Part shown: positions 62,401-63,679 of the stretch, in pieces
Layout of the letters: every line of letters starts with the position of its first letter
How positions within the stretch are numbered: the first letter of the stretch is position 1
DNA from: Symsagittifera roscoffensis
Lineage: Eukaryota; Xenacoelomorpha; Acoela; Convolutidae
Direction: 5' to 3'
Length of the DNA stretch: 64,000 bases
NCBI RefSeq assembly: GCF_963678635.1
Contig: NC_087066.1
Coordinates: 62,998,282 to 63,062,281 of the forward strand
Notes under the pieces: model-generated
What the model saw: only the letters and a program-made list of their open reading frames with translations
Database searches by the model: none
Told to the model about the DNA's origin: nothing
Translations under genes and position numbers: made by a program

Positions 62401-63338
62401 TGAATTTTTTGCCCAATTCTCTCCATGCGATGTGCACGGTATTTTGTTCTCCCGTTCCGATAGTGTTAATGAAGTGGAGCCTTTTATCTCCTCCCATCTC
62501 ACTCAAAAATCAGAGATATGTACTTCTAAATACAATTGTAGGTAGTCGGAGTGGATTATACAGTTGGGTAGTAGCTCTTCATGAAAAAATTGAATATTAT
62601 AAGATCAAGCGGACCACAGTAAAATACTACAACTGGACCTTGGTTTAGTGTTTCTATTATCTTTTTTTGATAAATTTATTAGTGAAGAAGAAAAATCTAC
62701 TTTGGCGAAATGTTGAACAATGCATTACCAGGTCCACGACCTGGCTGACCGAGGATACTTGAGTCCAGAGCAGCTGAACAACCTCTCGGCCATGCGCAGA
62801 AGAGACCCAATAGGTGTCGGAGCGTCTGGGGGTGCTGGTGCAAGCATGGGTATGGGGGCGGGGGGAGACGCCTCTTCTATGAGTGGGGCTAGCAAAATAG
62901 TTGAAGCGAATAGGCTGGCGTCTAATACCAGTAGTCCACATGATATGAGAGAGGGATTGAAGTTGTTGTTTTCAATCACATCTTATGACGTCACAGCTAC
63001 TGCCACCGCTTCAGTGGACGAGCAGCTGCTGCATTATAATCAACAGGTAGGATCAAATAAATAAGATGCACCGCTTAAAATCTTGTCCTGCAACCAATAG
63101 TAATTACATTGCGTTTATTTTTTCGATGATTGTATTAATTGCACACTTGTTTGTTAAGGCGATGAAGTTGATAGAAACACTGTGTGTGCAGAACGGGGGT
63201 CGCTTTGTGGAGAATCTGGCCCTGAAGGAGGGAGTGGCGAGGGACTCCAATGGACAGAACTACAATGGACCTCTGTTAAGCGAAGTGGTCTCAACTGTAC
63301 TCTCCAGACAAACCAGTCTGCACGGGGACTGGAAAAAA
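14217..63338 (+). CDS. IFT172: IFT172, intraflagellar transport protein 172 (26 exons seen, both ends incomplete)
   Basis: Exon span, not a contiguous frame. IFT172 is the largest IFT-B subunit and is needed for train turnaround at the ciliary tip and for cilium assembly. Exons 1-12 encode the WD40 region, recognised by [43 protein letters not shown] and LCVWYNI. Exons 13-24 encode the TPR-like solenoid, recognised by [44 protein letters not shown] and [17 protein letters not shown]. All junctions keep phase; donors are GT except perhaps exon 19. Exons are visibly richer in GC than the introns. The first part of the propeller and the C-terminal part are not in view. Oddities: acceptor-bearing minisatellites before exons 8 and 18, an antisense gene in intron 16, and divergent exons 25-26. 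Confidence 0.93.
14522..14582 (+). CDS. IFT172: IFT172 exon 2 (WD40)
   Basis: A 61-base exon between GCGTTTCAG and GTTAGT. Encodes [19 protein letters not shown], equivalent to the SGHADGTIV blade of other IFT172 proteins. Confidence 0.9.
15159..15291 (+). CDS. IFT172: IFT172 exon 3 (WD40)
   Basis: Acceptor TTGTTTAG, donor GTAGGG. Encodes [19 protein letters not shown] and DMRIAVYRR, matching the YALAW...SIVAAGCDRKIVAY blade. Confidence 0.92.
15350..15430 (+). repeat. tRNA-like SINE head fragment
   Basis: ATGGCGCAAATGATAAC-AAAGTTCGCTCGCAG followed 20 bases later by ACCGGTTCGAAACTCG, a good B-box (GGTTCGAAxCTC). Compatible with a tRNA-derived SINE head; no full tRNA fold was established. Confidence 0.4.
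15718..15847 (+). CDS. IFT172: IFT172 exon 4 (WD40)
   Basis: Acceptor TTACTTCAG, donor GTAAGT. Encodes [19 protein letters not shown] and ending VAVASYDR, matching MLQTFDYSRDPQEREFTTA and GSYDR of vertebrates. Confidence 0.93.
15989..16492 (-). other. Open frame of unknown status in intron 4
   Basis: A 167-codon minus-strand frame with a Cys cluster [18 protein letters not shown] followed by a Ser/Val/Thr-rich part. It has no proper start (first possible start is GTG after a TAA) and no recognised domain. It lies downstream, on the same strand, of the antisense remnant at 16,990-18,250 and may belong to the same dead element. Confidence 0.35.
16990..18250 (-). pseudogene. Decayed antisense coding remnant, unknown protein
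   Basis: On the minus strand a protein-like reading passes through at least four frameshifts or stops yet keeps a sensible composition throughout: [30 protein letters not shown], then [20 protein letters not shown], then [20 protein letters not shown], then [14 protein letters not shown], a Cys block [15 protein letters not shown]-x5-[44 protein letters not shown] and [16 protein letters not shown], ending in a Ser/Pro tail near 16,990-17,180. I do not recognise the family. Lying inside an IFT172 intron and broken repeatedly, it is most likely a transposon ORF or a retrocopy. Confidence 0.55.
18727..18850 (+). CDS. IFT172: IFT172 exon 5 (WD40)
   Basis: Acceptor GATTTAG, donor GTAAGG. Encodes RVRTFNWN, then [18 protein letters not shown], one of the clearest IFT172 signatures (EITNLYTITALAWKRDG in vertebrates). 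Confidence 0.95.
20045..20135 (+). repeat. tRNA-related SINE head, copy A
   Basis: AGCTTCAAGGTATCATGgATCTGTAGCGTAGAGG resembles an A-box region and GGTTAGAACCTG a worn B-box. A second copy at 26,549 keeps GGGTCGAACCTGG, closer to the consensus GGTTCGAAxCC. Both copies are followed by the same unit GCGGATGTTTTT, TTTTTCGTATACTAG and AAAATGCGTCCGCT. Confidence 0.6.
20409..20660 (+). repeat. Interspersed repeat family R1, copy 2
   Basis: Landmarks GGAAGGCAAACTCCATTATC, AACAGCGAAAGTGTAAA, AACGTGATTTACTTCTAATTTCG, ATTGATCCAGTTCTCTCAAC and AAGCTTTAAGGCCATCTATTTTT. Confidence 0.7.
20745..20830 (-). repeat. Fragment of the poly-C hAT-like MITE family
   Basis: The reverse complement GGCAAGGGGTCGAATCCCTGAG followed by a G-rich run and GTCGTCCGC parallels the right end of the intact MITE at 55,617-56,036 (GGCAGGGGTTCGAATCCCTG and GGCGTCCGCC). 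Confidence 0.65.
20942..21100 (+). CDS. IFT172: IFT172 exon 6 (WD40)
   Basis: Acceptor CTGACAG, donor GTCAGT, 53 codons. Encodes [12 protein letters not shown], then [11 protein letters not shown] and [10 protein letters not shown], matching GTLCGGVEQFD, YVGPSQVIVKN and VVLKSHYGYE. Confidence 0.94.
21327..21536 (+). CDS. IFT172: IFT172 exon 7 (WD40)
   Basis: Acceptor TTTTTTAG, donor GTAAAA, 70 codons. Encodes [17 protein letters not shown] and [12 protein letters not shown], matching KERYLVAHTSETLLLGD and GGNEKYFFENE. A Ser/Gly-rich insert ([17 protein letters not shown]) lies before the conserved block. Confidence 0.95.
22246..22552 (+). repeat. Interspersed repeat family R1, copy 3, upstream edge of the 32 bp array
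   Basis: Landmarks AGACTCTTATAAAGGTCGCG, GGAAGGCAAACTCCACGATC, AACAGCAAAAGTGTAAA and AATCAAAGAGCTTT. The 32 bp minisatellite starts immediately after GAGCTTT. In other R1 copies this position continues AAGGCCATCTATTTTT or AAGATCATCTATTTTT, similar to the array monomer AGGTCTGTTGACTATTTTC, so the monomer probably grew out of this R1 copy. Confidence 0.65.
22551..25144 (+). repeat. 32 bp minisatellite, 81 units, each with a 3' splice site
   Basis: Starting at 22,551 the unit AGGTCTGTTGACTATTTT-CTGGATTGTTATTT recurs every 32 bases up to 25,143, that is exactly 81 units. Seventy-nine are identical. The unit starting at 22,743 has one G to T change, and the last unit before the exon reads GTGGATTATTGTTTAG. 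Each unit ends in the pyrimidine-rich TTATTTAG and is followed by GTCTGT, the same junction as the true exon 8 acceptor, with a possible branch site (TTGACTA) about 20 bases upstream. The array occupies nearly all of the 3' part of intron 7. Confidence 0.97.
25145..25248 (+). CDS. IFT172: IFT172 exon 8 (WD40)
   Basis: Acceptor ATTGTTTAG at the end of the minisatellite, donor GTCAGT. Encodes [18 protein letters not shown] and [12 protein letters not shown], almost the vertebrate sequence (VCMIFNAGELTLVEYGNN). The first six exon bases GTCTGT are also the start of every minisatellite unit; splicing to any earlier unit would read Val-Cys-stop. Confidence 0.96.
25500..25590. repeat. Short tandem repeats of CATTAATTAA
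   Basis: TTCATTAATTAA occurs repeatedly with small spacers (AGTGAAAAA, AAAAT), giving palindromic TTAATTAA cores. Simple-sequence expansion within intron 8. Confidence 0.7.
25635..25761. repeat. Foldback element with ~50 bp inverted arms
   Basis: The left arm 25,635-25,684 (TAGCGGTGGTGTTTCGACG ... GTGTCAAT) is the near-perfect reverse complement of the right arm 25,712-25,761 (ATTGACACTTTTACTACTAG ... CACCACCGCTA), with a 27-base T-rich loop. A strong hairpin or a very short MITE. Confidence 0.85.
25815..26910 (+). repeat. Composite dispersed repeat with SINE-like head, copy B
   Basis: Shares with 19,855-20,420 the blocks ACACAAGC-TAGCTTGTGTTATAG, ATCAATAACCAG, the tRNA-like segment at 26,549-26,630 (GTAGCGTAGAGG and GGTCGAACCTGGG), AAAATGCGTCCGCTTTATAAA and GGTATTGCCAATGCGTCGTAA. 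The 77-codon ORF at 26,667 lies wholly in repeat sequence and is not credited as a gene. Confidence 0.65.
27700..27791 (+). CDS. IFT172: IFT172 exon 9 (WD40)
   Basis: Acceptor CGTTTTCAG, donor GTAAGT. Encodes [19 protein letters not shown] and [12 protein letters not shown], matching [29 protein letters not shown]. Confidence 0.96.
28286..28398 (+). CDS. IFT172: IFT172 exon 10 (WD40)
   Basis: Acceptor ATTGTTTAG, donor GTGAGA. Encodes [10 protein letters not shown], then [18 protein letters not shown], a hallmark IFT172 block. Confidence 0.96.
28600..28935 (+). repeat. tRNA-related SINE family S2, copy 1
   Basis: A ~340 bp repeat: GAGCGTAGTGTAGTAGTACGA, ATCACGATCTAATGTATTGG, AATTTCATAGCATCTGTTTTC, the tRNA-like part GTGGCTGAGTAGGTATTG with B-box ATCGAATCCGAG, then AGCCGAAGTTTTAC and GAGGCTCAATTCTAC. 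Other copies at 54,335 and 54,913. Confidence 0.7.
29035..29130 (+). repeat. Two-copy direct repeat
   Basis: GAATATCTCAATTCAGCGAG plus AGAATATAAATAGTTTACGA is followed by a second diverged copy (GAGTATCTCAATTCTGCGAG). Probably a local duplication. Confidence 0.6.
29409..29640 (-). pseudogene. MULE transposase fragment
   Basis: The minus-strand frame reads [18 protein letters not shown], then [18 protein letters not shown] and LHFPRSKLK, the region around the second catalytic Asp (LDFEQAA) of a Mutator-like transposase. It is more similar to the copy at 56.9-57.8 kb than to the array copies. The upstream part is interrupted by stops. Confidence 0.75.
29771..30798. other. 3' part of intron 10, no gene seen
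   Basis: AT-rich with many T-runs. The small ORFs at 30,284-30,606 show no recognisable motif and overlap on opposite strands. Nothing assignable. Confidence 0.4.
30799..30966 (+). CDS. IFT172: IFT172 exon 11 (end of WD40 region)
   Basis: Acceptor TTGTTGCAG, donor GTAAAG, 56 codons. Encodes [18 protein letters not shown] and [19 protein letters not shown], matching CSYMQWVPGSDVLVAQNR and LCVWYNIEAPERVTMFTI. Confidence 0.97.
31413..31576 (+). CDS. IFT172: IFT172 exon 12 (propeller-solenoid junction)
   Basis: Acceptor TTTGTTAAG, donor GTATGT. Encodes [18 protein letters not shown], then [19 protein letters not shown], matching GDVIGLERGGGKTEV and LDEGLIEFGTAIDDGNY. Confidence 0.93.
31745..32115 (+). 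repeat. Old copy of the poly-C hAT-like MITE family
   Basis: Parallels the intact MITE at 55,617 in order: GAGGGGGCGATTT, GAGCTCTCCCAAATCA, AAATTTTCTGCGCTGTAGGC, GGGCGCGCGCTCC, TTAGGGTCAGTCAGCC, a 19-base C-run at 32,075-32,093 and AAGTCCGCTG. Ends are degraded and no target duplication is visible. Confidence 0.75.
32845..33110 (+). repeat. Direct repeat D1, copy 1
   Basis: About 240 bp (AATGAGAAGGCCATTTTTCGC through AAACAAGGTTTAGTCCCTAGAA) recurs with few differences at 33,327-33,573. The plus-strand frame through both copies is open for about 48 codons ([20 protein letters not shown]), but I cannot assign it. Confidence 0.85.
33327..33573 (+). repeat. Direct repeat D1, copy 2
   Basis: Second copy of the segment at 32,868. 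The two copies are separated by about 210 bases of unrelated sequence. Both stop at TAGTCCCTAGAA. Confidence 0.85.
34340..35140 (+). repeat. Dispersed repeat family R2 with tRNA-like segment, copy 1
   Basis: Blocks AATAAGCAAGGGTATTACAA, GGTACTAGACTTTTT, GTTTCCGTTGGCTCAATT, then the tRNA-like GGCCTAGAGTTAACGGCGTC with B-box GGGGTTCGACTCTCG and TCGGCTTAATTGCCA. Related copies at about 44,240-45,000 and 63,680-64,000. It ends just upstream of exon 13, so the N-terminal half of the long ORF here is repeat, not exon. Confidence 0.65.
35309..35462 (+). CDS. IFT172: IFT172 exon 13 (solenoid)
   Basis: Acceptor GTTTGTAG, donor GTTAGC. Encodes [32 protein letters not shown] and IAKARYLK, matching AFLETLEMTPETEAMW and VAKARFL. 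Confidence 0.96.
35709..35894 (+). CDS. IFT172: IFT172 exon 14 (solenoid)
   Basis: Acceptor TACGCTAG, donor GTATGT, 62 codons. Encodes [37 protein letters not shown] and FLEN, matching the [23 protein letters not shown] repeat. Confidence 0.93.
36279..36398 (+). CDS. IFT172: IFT172 exon 15 (solenoid)
   Basis: Acceptor ATTATGTAG, donor GTCCGT. Encodes [19 protein letters not shown] and [11 protein letters not shown], matching [20 protein letters not shown] and HPALEKLRR. Confidence 0.94.
36545..36640 (+). repeat. Right-end fragment of the poly-C hAT-like MITE family
   Basis: GGGGTCGAATCACTGAGGG, GGCGTCCGCAACC and CCTAAATCCGC match the right end of the intact element at 55,940-56,036. Confidence 0.65.
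36951..37085 (+). CDS. IFT172: IFT172 exon 16 (solenoid)
   Basis: Acceptor GTGATTTCAG, donor GTATGG, 45 codons. Encodes [37 protein letters not shown], matching WLMDTQQEERAGELQESQG and AISLYLKAGLPAKAARL. Confidence 0.95.
37616..37860 (+). repeat. Interspersed repeat family R1, copy 4
   Basis: Blocks TTGATCCAGCTTCAAAAATA, GGGTTAATC, GCCAATAATAAGAG and GAAGAGCTTTATGG align with the other R1 copies. Confidence 0.55.
38333..39150 (+). repeat. Interspersed repeat family R1, copy 5, interrupted
   Basis: The left landmark GTAACTCTTATATAGGTC at 38,333 and the right part from 39,010 (GTTAATCCAGTTTTCTC, AAAAAAGCACCAATCATAAA, GAAAGTTGAGATTTTT) are separated by about 600 bases of unrelated sequence, consistent with an insertion into an R1 copy. 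Confidence 0.5.
39847..42579 (-). CDS. Nested gene last exon, coiled coil plus tandem-repeat tail
   Basis: One uninterrupted frame of 910 codons after acceptor ACACTTTAG, ending TAA. The first ~150 residues continue the helical region ([34 protein letters not shown]). Then come a Pro/Gly part ([15 protein letters not shown]), Glu/Gly-rich and Ser/Thr/Arg-rich stretches, about 240 residues built from 9-residue units such as [18 protein letters not shown] and SGNQNNSRP, and near the end five units of a 29-residue repeat containing [18 protein letters not shown]. The tail is Ser/Thr/Asn/Gln/Lys rich and predicted disordered. Residue counts are from the ATG at 42,570. Confidence 0.85.
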   Translation of the reverse strand, partial: GNRMSSRDMEGCEKVVNDAENFCQRSMKRLREIEAQMNDNQGKATQQKVSQALHELRDILDKVQDWTSGAGDADDTMNKDKDGSAGLSDESKERVKDIESRTDSIKSHTEAWKQLYLDAQKHCAEKHVNKDLAKKGGMCGGKKQIPSPEPFRPDPKNYPGIEIPGALKGGEPGEERKMGDEAGAEGEKAAEGGERRGTGATATNYSRRESRSVVDSRMSTLRKGTTTTASKSVVDSRMSSLRKGTNTTGVSKATGSRKQTAASAKMTEEQEDSISGDEDESRTEPSATDTKNSGAQKDSSATKKQKDSRATETTETRKASGASDTNKAIRASSSNAQQRSSTATGTRNTRGTSGDKNATDSRKESGATGGQQERGASETRVSGTQRESKMSGNQNDSGVSGSQHNSRVSGTQKDSGMSGTQQNSKISGTQKGSGMSGNPNNSRPSGNQNDSGVSGSQQNSKVSETQKDSGMSGTQQNSKISGTQKGSGMSGNQNNSRPSGNQNDSGVSGSQQKSRVSETQKDSGMSGTQQNSKISGNQKDSGMSGNQNNSRPSGTQNDSGVSGSQQNSRVSGTQKDSGMSATQKNSRISGAQNDSGVPGSQKNSRVSDSQKDSGVSGTQNNSRTSGTQQKSAAFGKQKNSGASKNEDSKNSGAQNDLRASAAQKQPETAGARQDSGNSKAQKNTGKSQNQEESGESNGSGTDNSYTYATDSEDATEKTEASSSTGMQNASAAKQSSGANPKKATNVSGASSSTDMRKPSDAKYSRGGSLKKATNVSGASSSTDMQKPSDAKYSRGGSLKKATNVSGASSSTDMQKPSDAKYSRGGSLKKATNVSGASSSTDMRNASDAKLSSGEKPKQATKVSGISRASTQQPRKATSQIDEVNEDSESTNGATIDKSSSEELSDTTPTK
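39847..48166 (-). CDS. Nested antisense gene in IFT172 intron 16: membrane-anchored coiled-coil, Ser/Gln/Asn-rich repeat protein
   Basis: Exon span of at least five minus-strand exons with consistent phases: 48,166-47,994, 47,633-47,504, 43,306-43,192, 42,909-42,722 and 42,579-39,847. Together they give 1,112 residues from the first visible exon to the TAA at 39,847-39,849. Order: Gly/Pro-rich start, hydrophobic segment [16 protein letters not shown] (likely transmembrane), acidic linker, about 250 residues of heptad-like coiled coil, a Pro/Gly linker, then long low-complexity repeats. The 5' end is unresolved; either more exons exist upstream or translation starts at the ATG at 48,085. I do not recognise the family. 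The nesting means it is transcribed through, and against, IFT172. Confidence 0.7.
40004..40430 (-). repeat. Coding 87 bp repeats in the nested gene
   Basis: A 29-residue unit ([15 protein letters not shown] then [14 protein letters not shown]) occurs in three nearly identical copies flanked by two diverged ones ([11 protein letters not shown] and [11 protein letters not shown]). Confidence 0.85.
40690..41415 (-). repeat. Coding 27 bp repeats in the nested gene
   Basis: Nine-residue units of the pattern SG-[TNS]-Q-x-[DN]-S-x-[MIVP] run in series, and a higher-order block of six units (54 residues, 162 bases) recurs about three times with substitutions. The open frame is kept throughout, so unit gain and loss has been in multiples of three bases. 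Confidence 0.85.
42722..42909 (-). CDS. Nested gene exon, coiled coil
   Basis: Acceptor GATTCTAG, donor GTTTCA. Encodes [34 protein letters not shown] and [14 protein letters not shown]. Confidence 0.8.
43192..43306 (-). CDS. Nested gene exon, coiled coil
   Basis: Acceptor AACTTTAG, donor GTTAGA. Encodes [17 protein letters not shown] and [19 protein letters not shown], a clear heptad pattern. Confidence 0.75.
44240..45000 (+). repeat. Dispersed repeat family R2, copy 2
   Basis: TTTTTGTCGGCTCAATTTCCG, then a worn tRNA-like segment CTACTGGTAACGCGGTTG with GGTCTGAGTTTTGAGTCTC, TTTTTTTTAGTATTTATGAG and TGTTTGCTTAATTGCTA align with 34,560-35,100. Lies within an intron of both IFT172 and the nested gene. 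Confidence 0.6.
46288..46735 (+). repeat. Interspersed repeat family R1, copy 6
   Basis: AAAGGAAGGTAAGCGCCACC, GTGTAAAGAACTCGAAAAACG, TGATCGACTTCTAATTTCG, ATTGATCCAGTTTTCTCAAA and GAAAGAGCTTTAATTGCATC, followed by ATCGGTCTTGTTTTTGCTTG, which also occurs at 20,355 upstream of R1 copy 2. Confidence 0.7.
47504..47633 (-). CDS. Nested gene exon, acidic linker
   Basis: Acceptor TGCTTAAG, donor GTAAGT. Encodes [18 protein letters not shown] and [14 protein letters not shown] in the frame that agrees with both neighbours. A shorter alternative frame ([16 protein letters not shown]) hits a stop. Confidence 0.65.
47994..48166 (-). CDS. Nested gene exon with transmembrane segment
   Basis: Minus-strand acceptor TGATTCTAG, donor AA|GTATGA. 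Encodes [19 protein letters not shown], then [10 protein letters not shown] and the hydrophobic [13 protein letters not shown] followed by KNQK. The basic residues after the hydrophobic stretch suggest the C-terminal side may be cytosolic. The donor phase (two bases, AA) fits exactly the single G that opens the next exon. Confidence 0.6.
48648..48884 (-). other. Unassigned minus-strand open frame
   Basis: A 78-codon frame ([33 protein letters not shown]) upstream of the nested gene on the same strand. Its composition is protein-like, but no convincing donor joins it to the next exon. It could be a missed 5' exon or chance. Confidence 0.25.
49595..49722 (+). CDS. IFT172: IFT172 exon 17 (solenoid)
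   Basis: Acceptor GTCGTTGCAG, donor GTAGAC. Encodes [38 protein letters not shown], matching LIKGELYERAGDLF of vertebrates. Confidence 0.95.
49943..51415 (+). repeat. 46 bp minisatellite, 32 units, each with 3' splice site plus exon start
   Basis: The unit AATTATAGTTTATTTCAG followed by AATGGCCAAAGACAAAGAGG-GTTTCTCG recurs without interruption. The exon-start motif AATGGCC first occurs at 49,961 and last at 51,385, 31 steps apart; all are 46 bases except one of 44 (TT missing near 50,210). Each unit therefore contains the last 18 intron bases and the first 28 exon bases of exon 18. Before the first unit the sequence is CACTAATTATAG, with a strong branch-site-like ACTAAT that becomes TCGAAT in the internal units. 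Confidence 0.97.
51385..51535 (+). CDS. IFT172: IFT172 exon 18 (solenoid)
   Basis: The last acceptor of the 46 bp array, donor GTATTT. Encodes [19 protein letters not shown] and [18 protein letters not shown], matching KGNAFMKAVELAR and LEEAWGDHLVQQKQLDAA. Only this acceptor keeps the frame: from any earlier unit the message reads into ...GFLEL and TAG, or for the penultimate unit a TAG nine codons into the true exon. Confidence 0.94.
51856..52092 (+). CDS. IFT172: IFT172 exon 19 (solenoid), 3' end uncertain
   Basis: Acceptor TTCTGTAG. Encodes [29 protein letters not shown], a lineage-specific Gly/Asp-rich insert ([15 protein letters not shown]) and [19 protein letters not shown]. The next exon needs phase 0, and no good phase-0 GT donor follows directly. 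A GC donor GCGAGT after 52,092 gives a natural junction [12 protein letters not shown]; the alternative is GTGACA after 52,107. Confidence 0.8.
52630..52817 (+). CDS. IFT172: IFT172 exon 20 (solenoid)
   Basis: Acceptor TTGTTTTAG, donor GTCAGA. Encodes [34 protein letters not shown] and [11 protein letters not shown], matching [24 protein letters not shown] and QGKYREAERLY. Confidence 0.95.
53186..53321 (+). CDS. IFT172: IFT172 exon 21 (solenoid)
   Basis: Acceptor CGTTGTAG, donor GTACAC, 45 codons. Encodes [19 protein letters not shown] and [18 protein letters not shown], matching AITMFKKHKLYDDMIRLV. Confidence 0.93.
53602..53770 (+). CDS. IFT172: IFT172 exon 22 (solenoid)
   Basis: Acceptor GTTCTTCAG, donor GTATCG. 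Encodes [37 protein letters not shown], matching [34 protein letters not shown]. Confidence 0.97.
53800..53850 (+). repeat. Left-end fragment of the poly-C hAT-like MITE family
   Basis: CAGGGGCGGGTTTATGGGGGGG resembles the CAGGGGCGGATCTAGG end of the intact MITE. The rest of the element is missing. Confidence 0.4.
54136..54247 (+). CDS. IFT172: IFT172 exon 23 (solenoid)
   Basis: Acceptor TGTGTGTAG, donor GTAAGT. Encodes [19 protein letters not shown] and [16 protein letters not shown], matching [29 protein letters not shown]. Confidence 0.95.
54335..54690 (+). repeat. tRNA-related SINE family S2, copy 2
   Basis: GAGCGTTGTGTATCAGTACGA, ATCACGATCTGTAGCATCTG, AATTTCATAGCATCTGTTTT, B-box GGATCGAATCCGA, AGCCGAAGTTTTAC and GAGGCTCATTTCTAC align with the copy at 28,600. 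Confidence 0.75.
54913..55110 (+). repeat. tRNA-related SINE family S2, copy 3
   Basis: GGGCGTAGTGTGATAGTATGA, ATCACGATCTGTAGCATTGG and GGTCGGAGGTTCAATACCGC (worn B-box) align with the other S2 copies. It is shorter and more diverged. Confidence 0.6.
55617..56036. mobile_element. hAT-like MITE with perfect 8 bp target duplication
   Basis: A 420 bp non-coding element bounded by CAGGGGCGGATCTAGG and, inverted, CCTAAATCCGCCCCTG. The flanks are identical 8-base sequences GGCGTACT at 55,609-55,616 and 56,037-56,044, the target-duplication length of the hAT superfamily; the CAGGGGCGGAT end is also typical of hAT-related MITEs. Inside are a G-run after the left end and an 18-base C-run before the right end. 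Degraded relatives occur at 20,745, 31,745, 36,545 and 53,800. Confidence 0.88.
56207..58269 (-). mobile_element. MULE transposon with low-complexity inverted ends
   Basis: A ~2.06 kb element. The left end carries GGTAACATGTTAATTTGCC and repeated CAACTTGTCCCAG / AACTTGCCCCAG motifs (56,207-56,345). The right end carries the inverted set TGGGGCAAGTTGGCATAGGA, GGGCAAGTTAG and GGCAAATAGTCCTGTCACC (58,158-58,269). Between them lies a minus-strand transposase. No clear target duplication was seen at the outer edges. Confidence 0.7.
56883..57757 (-). pseudogene. MULE transposase, near complete but frameshifted
   Basis: The minus strand reads an N-terminal helical part ([19 protein letters not shown]), then after a frameshift [30 protein letters not shown] with the first catalytic Asp, [37 protein letters not shown], then a jump to RTTNAVEG and [13 protein letters not shown]. 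The segment with the second Asp (DFE) is missing between ASVSDNA and AEGLIRTTN, so the protein is internally deleted. RTTNAVEGW is a known MULE C-terminal motif. Confidence 0.8.
58990..59145 (+). repeat. Dispersed repeat R3, copy 1
   Basis: AATGAATTTAGCTGGTGTGAAC, CTCCCCGTGTATTTAAGCC, TTATCTCAGCGGTTAG and CACAATCGTATTCTG match 60,785-60,935 in order with about one change in six bases. Confidence 0.7.
59400..60130 (+). repeat. Diverged ~170 bp tandem repeat, about four and a half units
   Basis: Each unit carries CCTGTAATTGGGTGCTGTCAG, GGTACTCTCAGGGGTTGCGA, ATCTTGCCTCC, TCAAATCCTTGTAGTTTTC and a GAGATATGACGTTTTTTT end. Unit starts fall near 59,400, 59,575, 59,740, 59,908 and 60,086. Units differ by many substitutions and T-run lengths, so this array is old, in contrast to the 32, 46 and 2,676 bp arrays. 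Confidence 0.8.
60785..60935 (+). repeat. Dispersed repeat R3, copy 2
   Basis: ATACGAATTTAGCTGGTGTAA, CTCCCCGTGCATATATGCC, AAGTATCTCAATAGTTTG and CAATCGTATTCCG parallel copy 1. Confidence 0.7.
62016..62388 (+). CDS. IFT172: IFT172 exon 24 (solenoid)
   Basis: The longest exon, 124 codons, acceptor TTTTTGTAG, donor GTTGAG. Encodes [57 protein letters not shown] and [18 protein letters not shown], matching SFEFAFELSRLA, YAMFLEDEGKFEEAEAEF, AGKPKEAVLMFVHNQDWE and LEEKDFQKAEGLLLRAQR. Confidence 0.97.
62732..63046 (+). CDS. IFT172: Probable IFT172 exon 25, divergent
   Basis: Acceptor GCATTACCAG, donor GTAGGA, 105 codons, phase 0 as required. The start [18 protein letters not shown] follows on from [10 protein letters not shown] like the vertebrate ...DYVPSQLEALQEEYE. 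After SAMRRRDP comes a Gly/Ala/Met/Ser-rich stretch ([18 protein letters not shown]) and residues I cannot align to IFT172. Could be a lineage insert or, less likely, another gene. Confidence 0.6.
63159..63338 (+). CDS. IFT172: Possible IFT172 exon 26, divergent
   Basis: Acceptor TGTTAAG, donor GTAGGC, 60 codons, phase 0. Encodes [19 protein letters not shown], then [19 protein letters not shown] and GDWKK. Well-formed as an exon and in phase with exon 25, but I see no direct match to known IFT172 blocks. Confidence 0.5.
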
Positions 63339-63679
63339 GTAGGCTTATTGACTCTTTTTTATTTACTTTGCATTTCAGTTTTCTAATGCCCTATAGATTG
63401 TTTTTTTTCAAGGAAAGATTCAAATTTGTTCATGCCTGATGATTATAAAGAATGATTGATTGTTTATCACTTTTGAATGATCGACTTTGTCACGGTGAAA
63501 TAAACTTGTTTTTGATACTTTGCATTGTAATATACTCATTCGGCTTTAACGTAGAACACAGTTCATGTAAACAATAGTAGTTGGTTGCTGTAAAACGTTC
63601 TAAGTGAAGACTGAATCATGAGGTAAATCAAGTTTTTCACGGCCTTAATAAAAGTTTTTGCTATTAACGGGCTTCAATT

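Noticed and set aside
63159-63338. VHS-domain-like sequence ([17 protein letters not shown])
   Set aside because: The resemblance to ALxLLExCVKNCGxxF is short, and the rest of the exon does not follow the VHS pattern.
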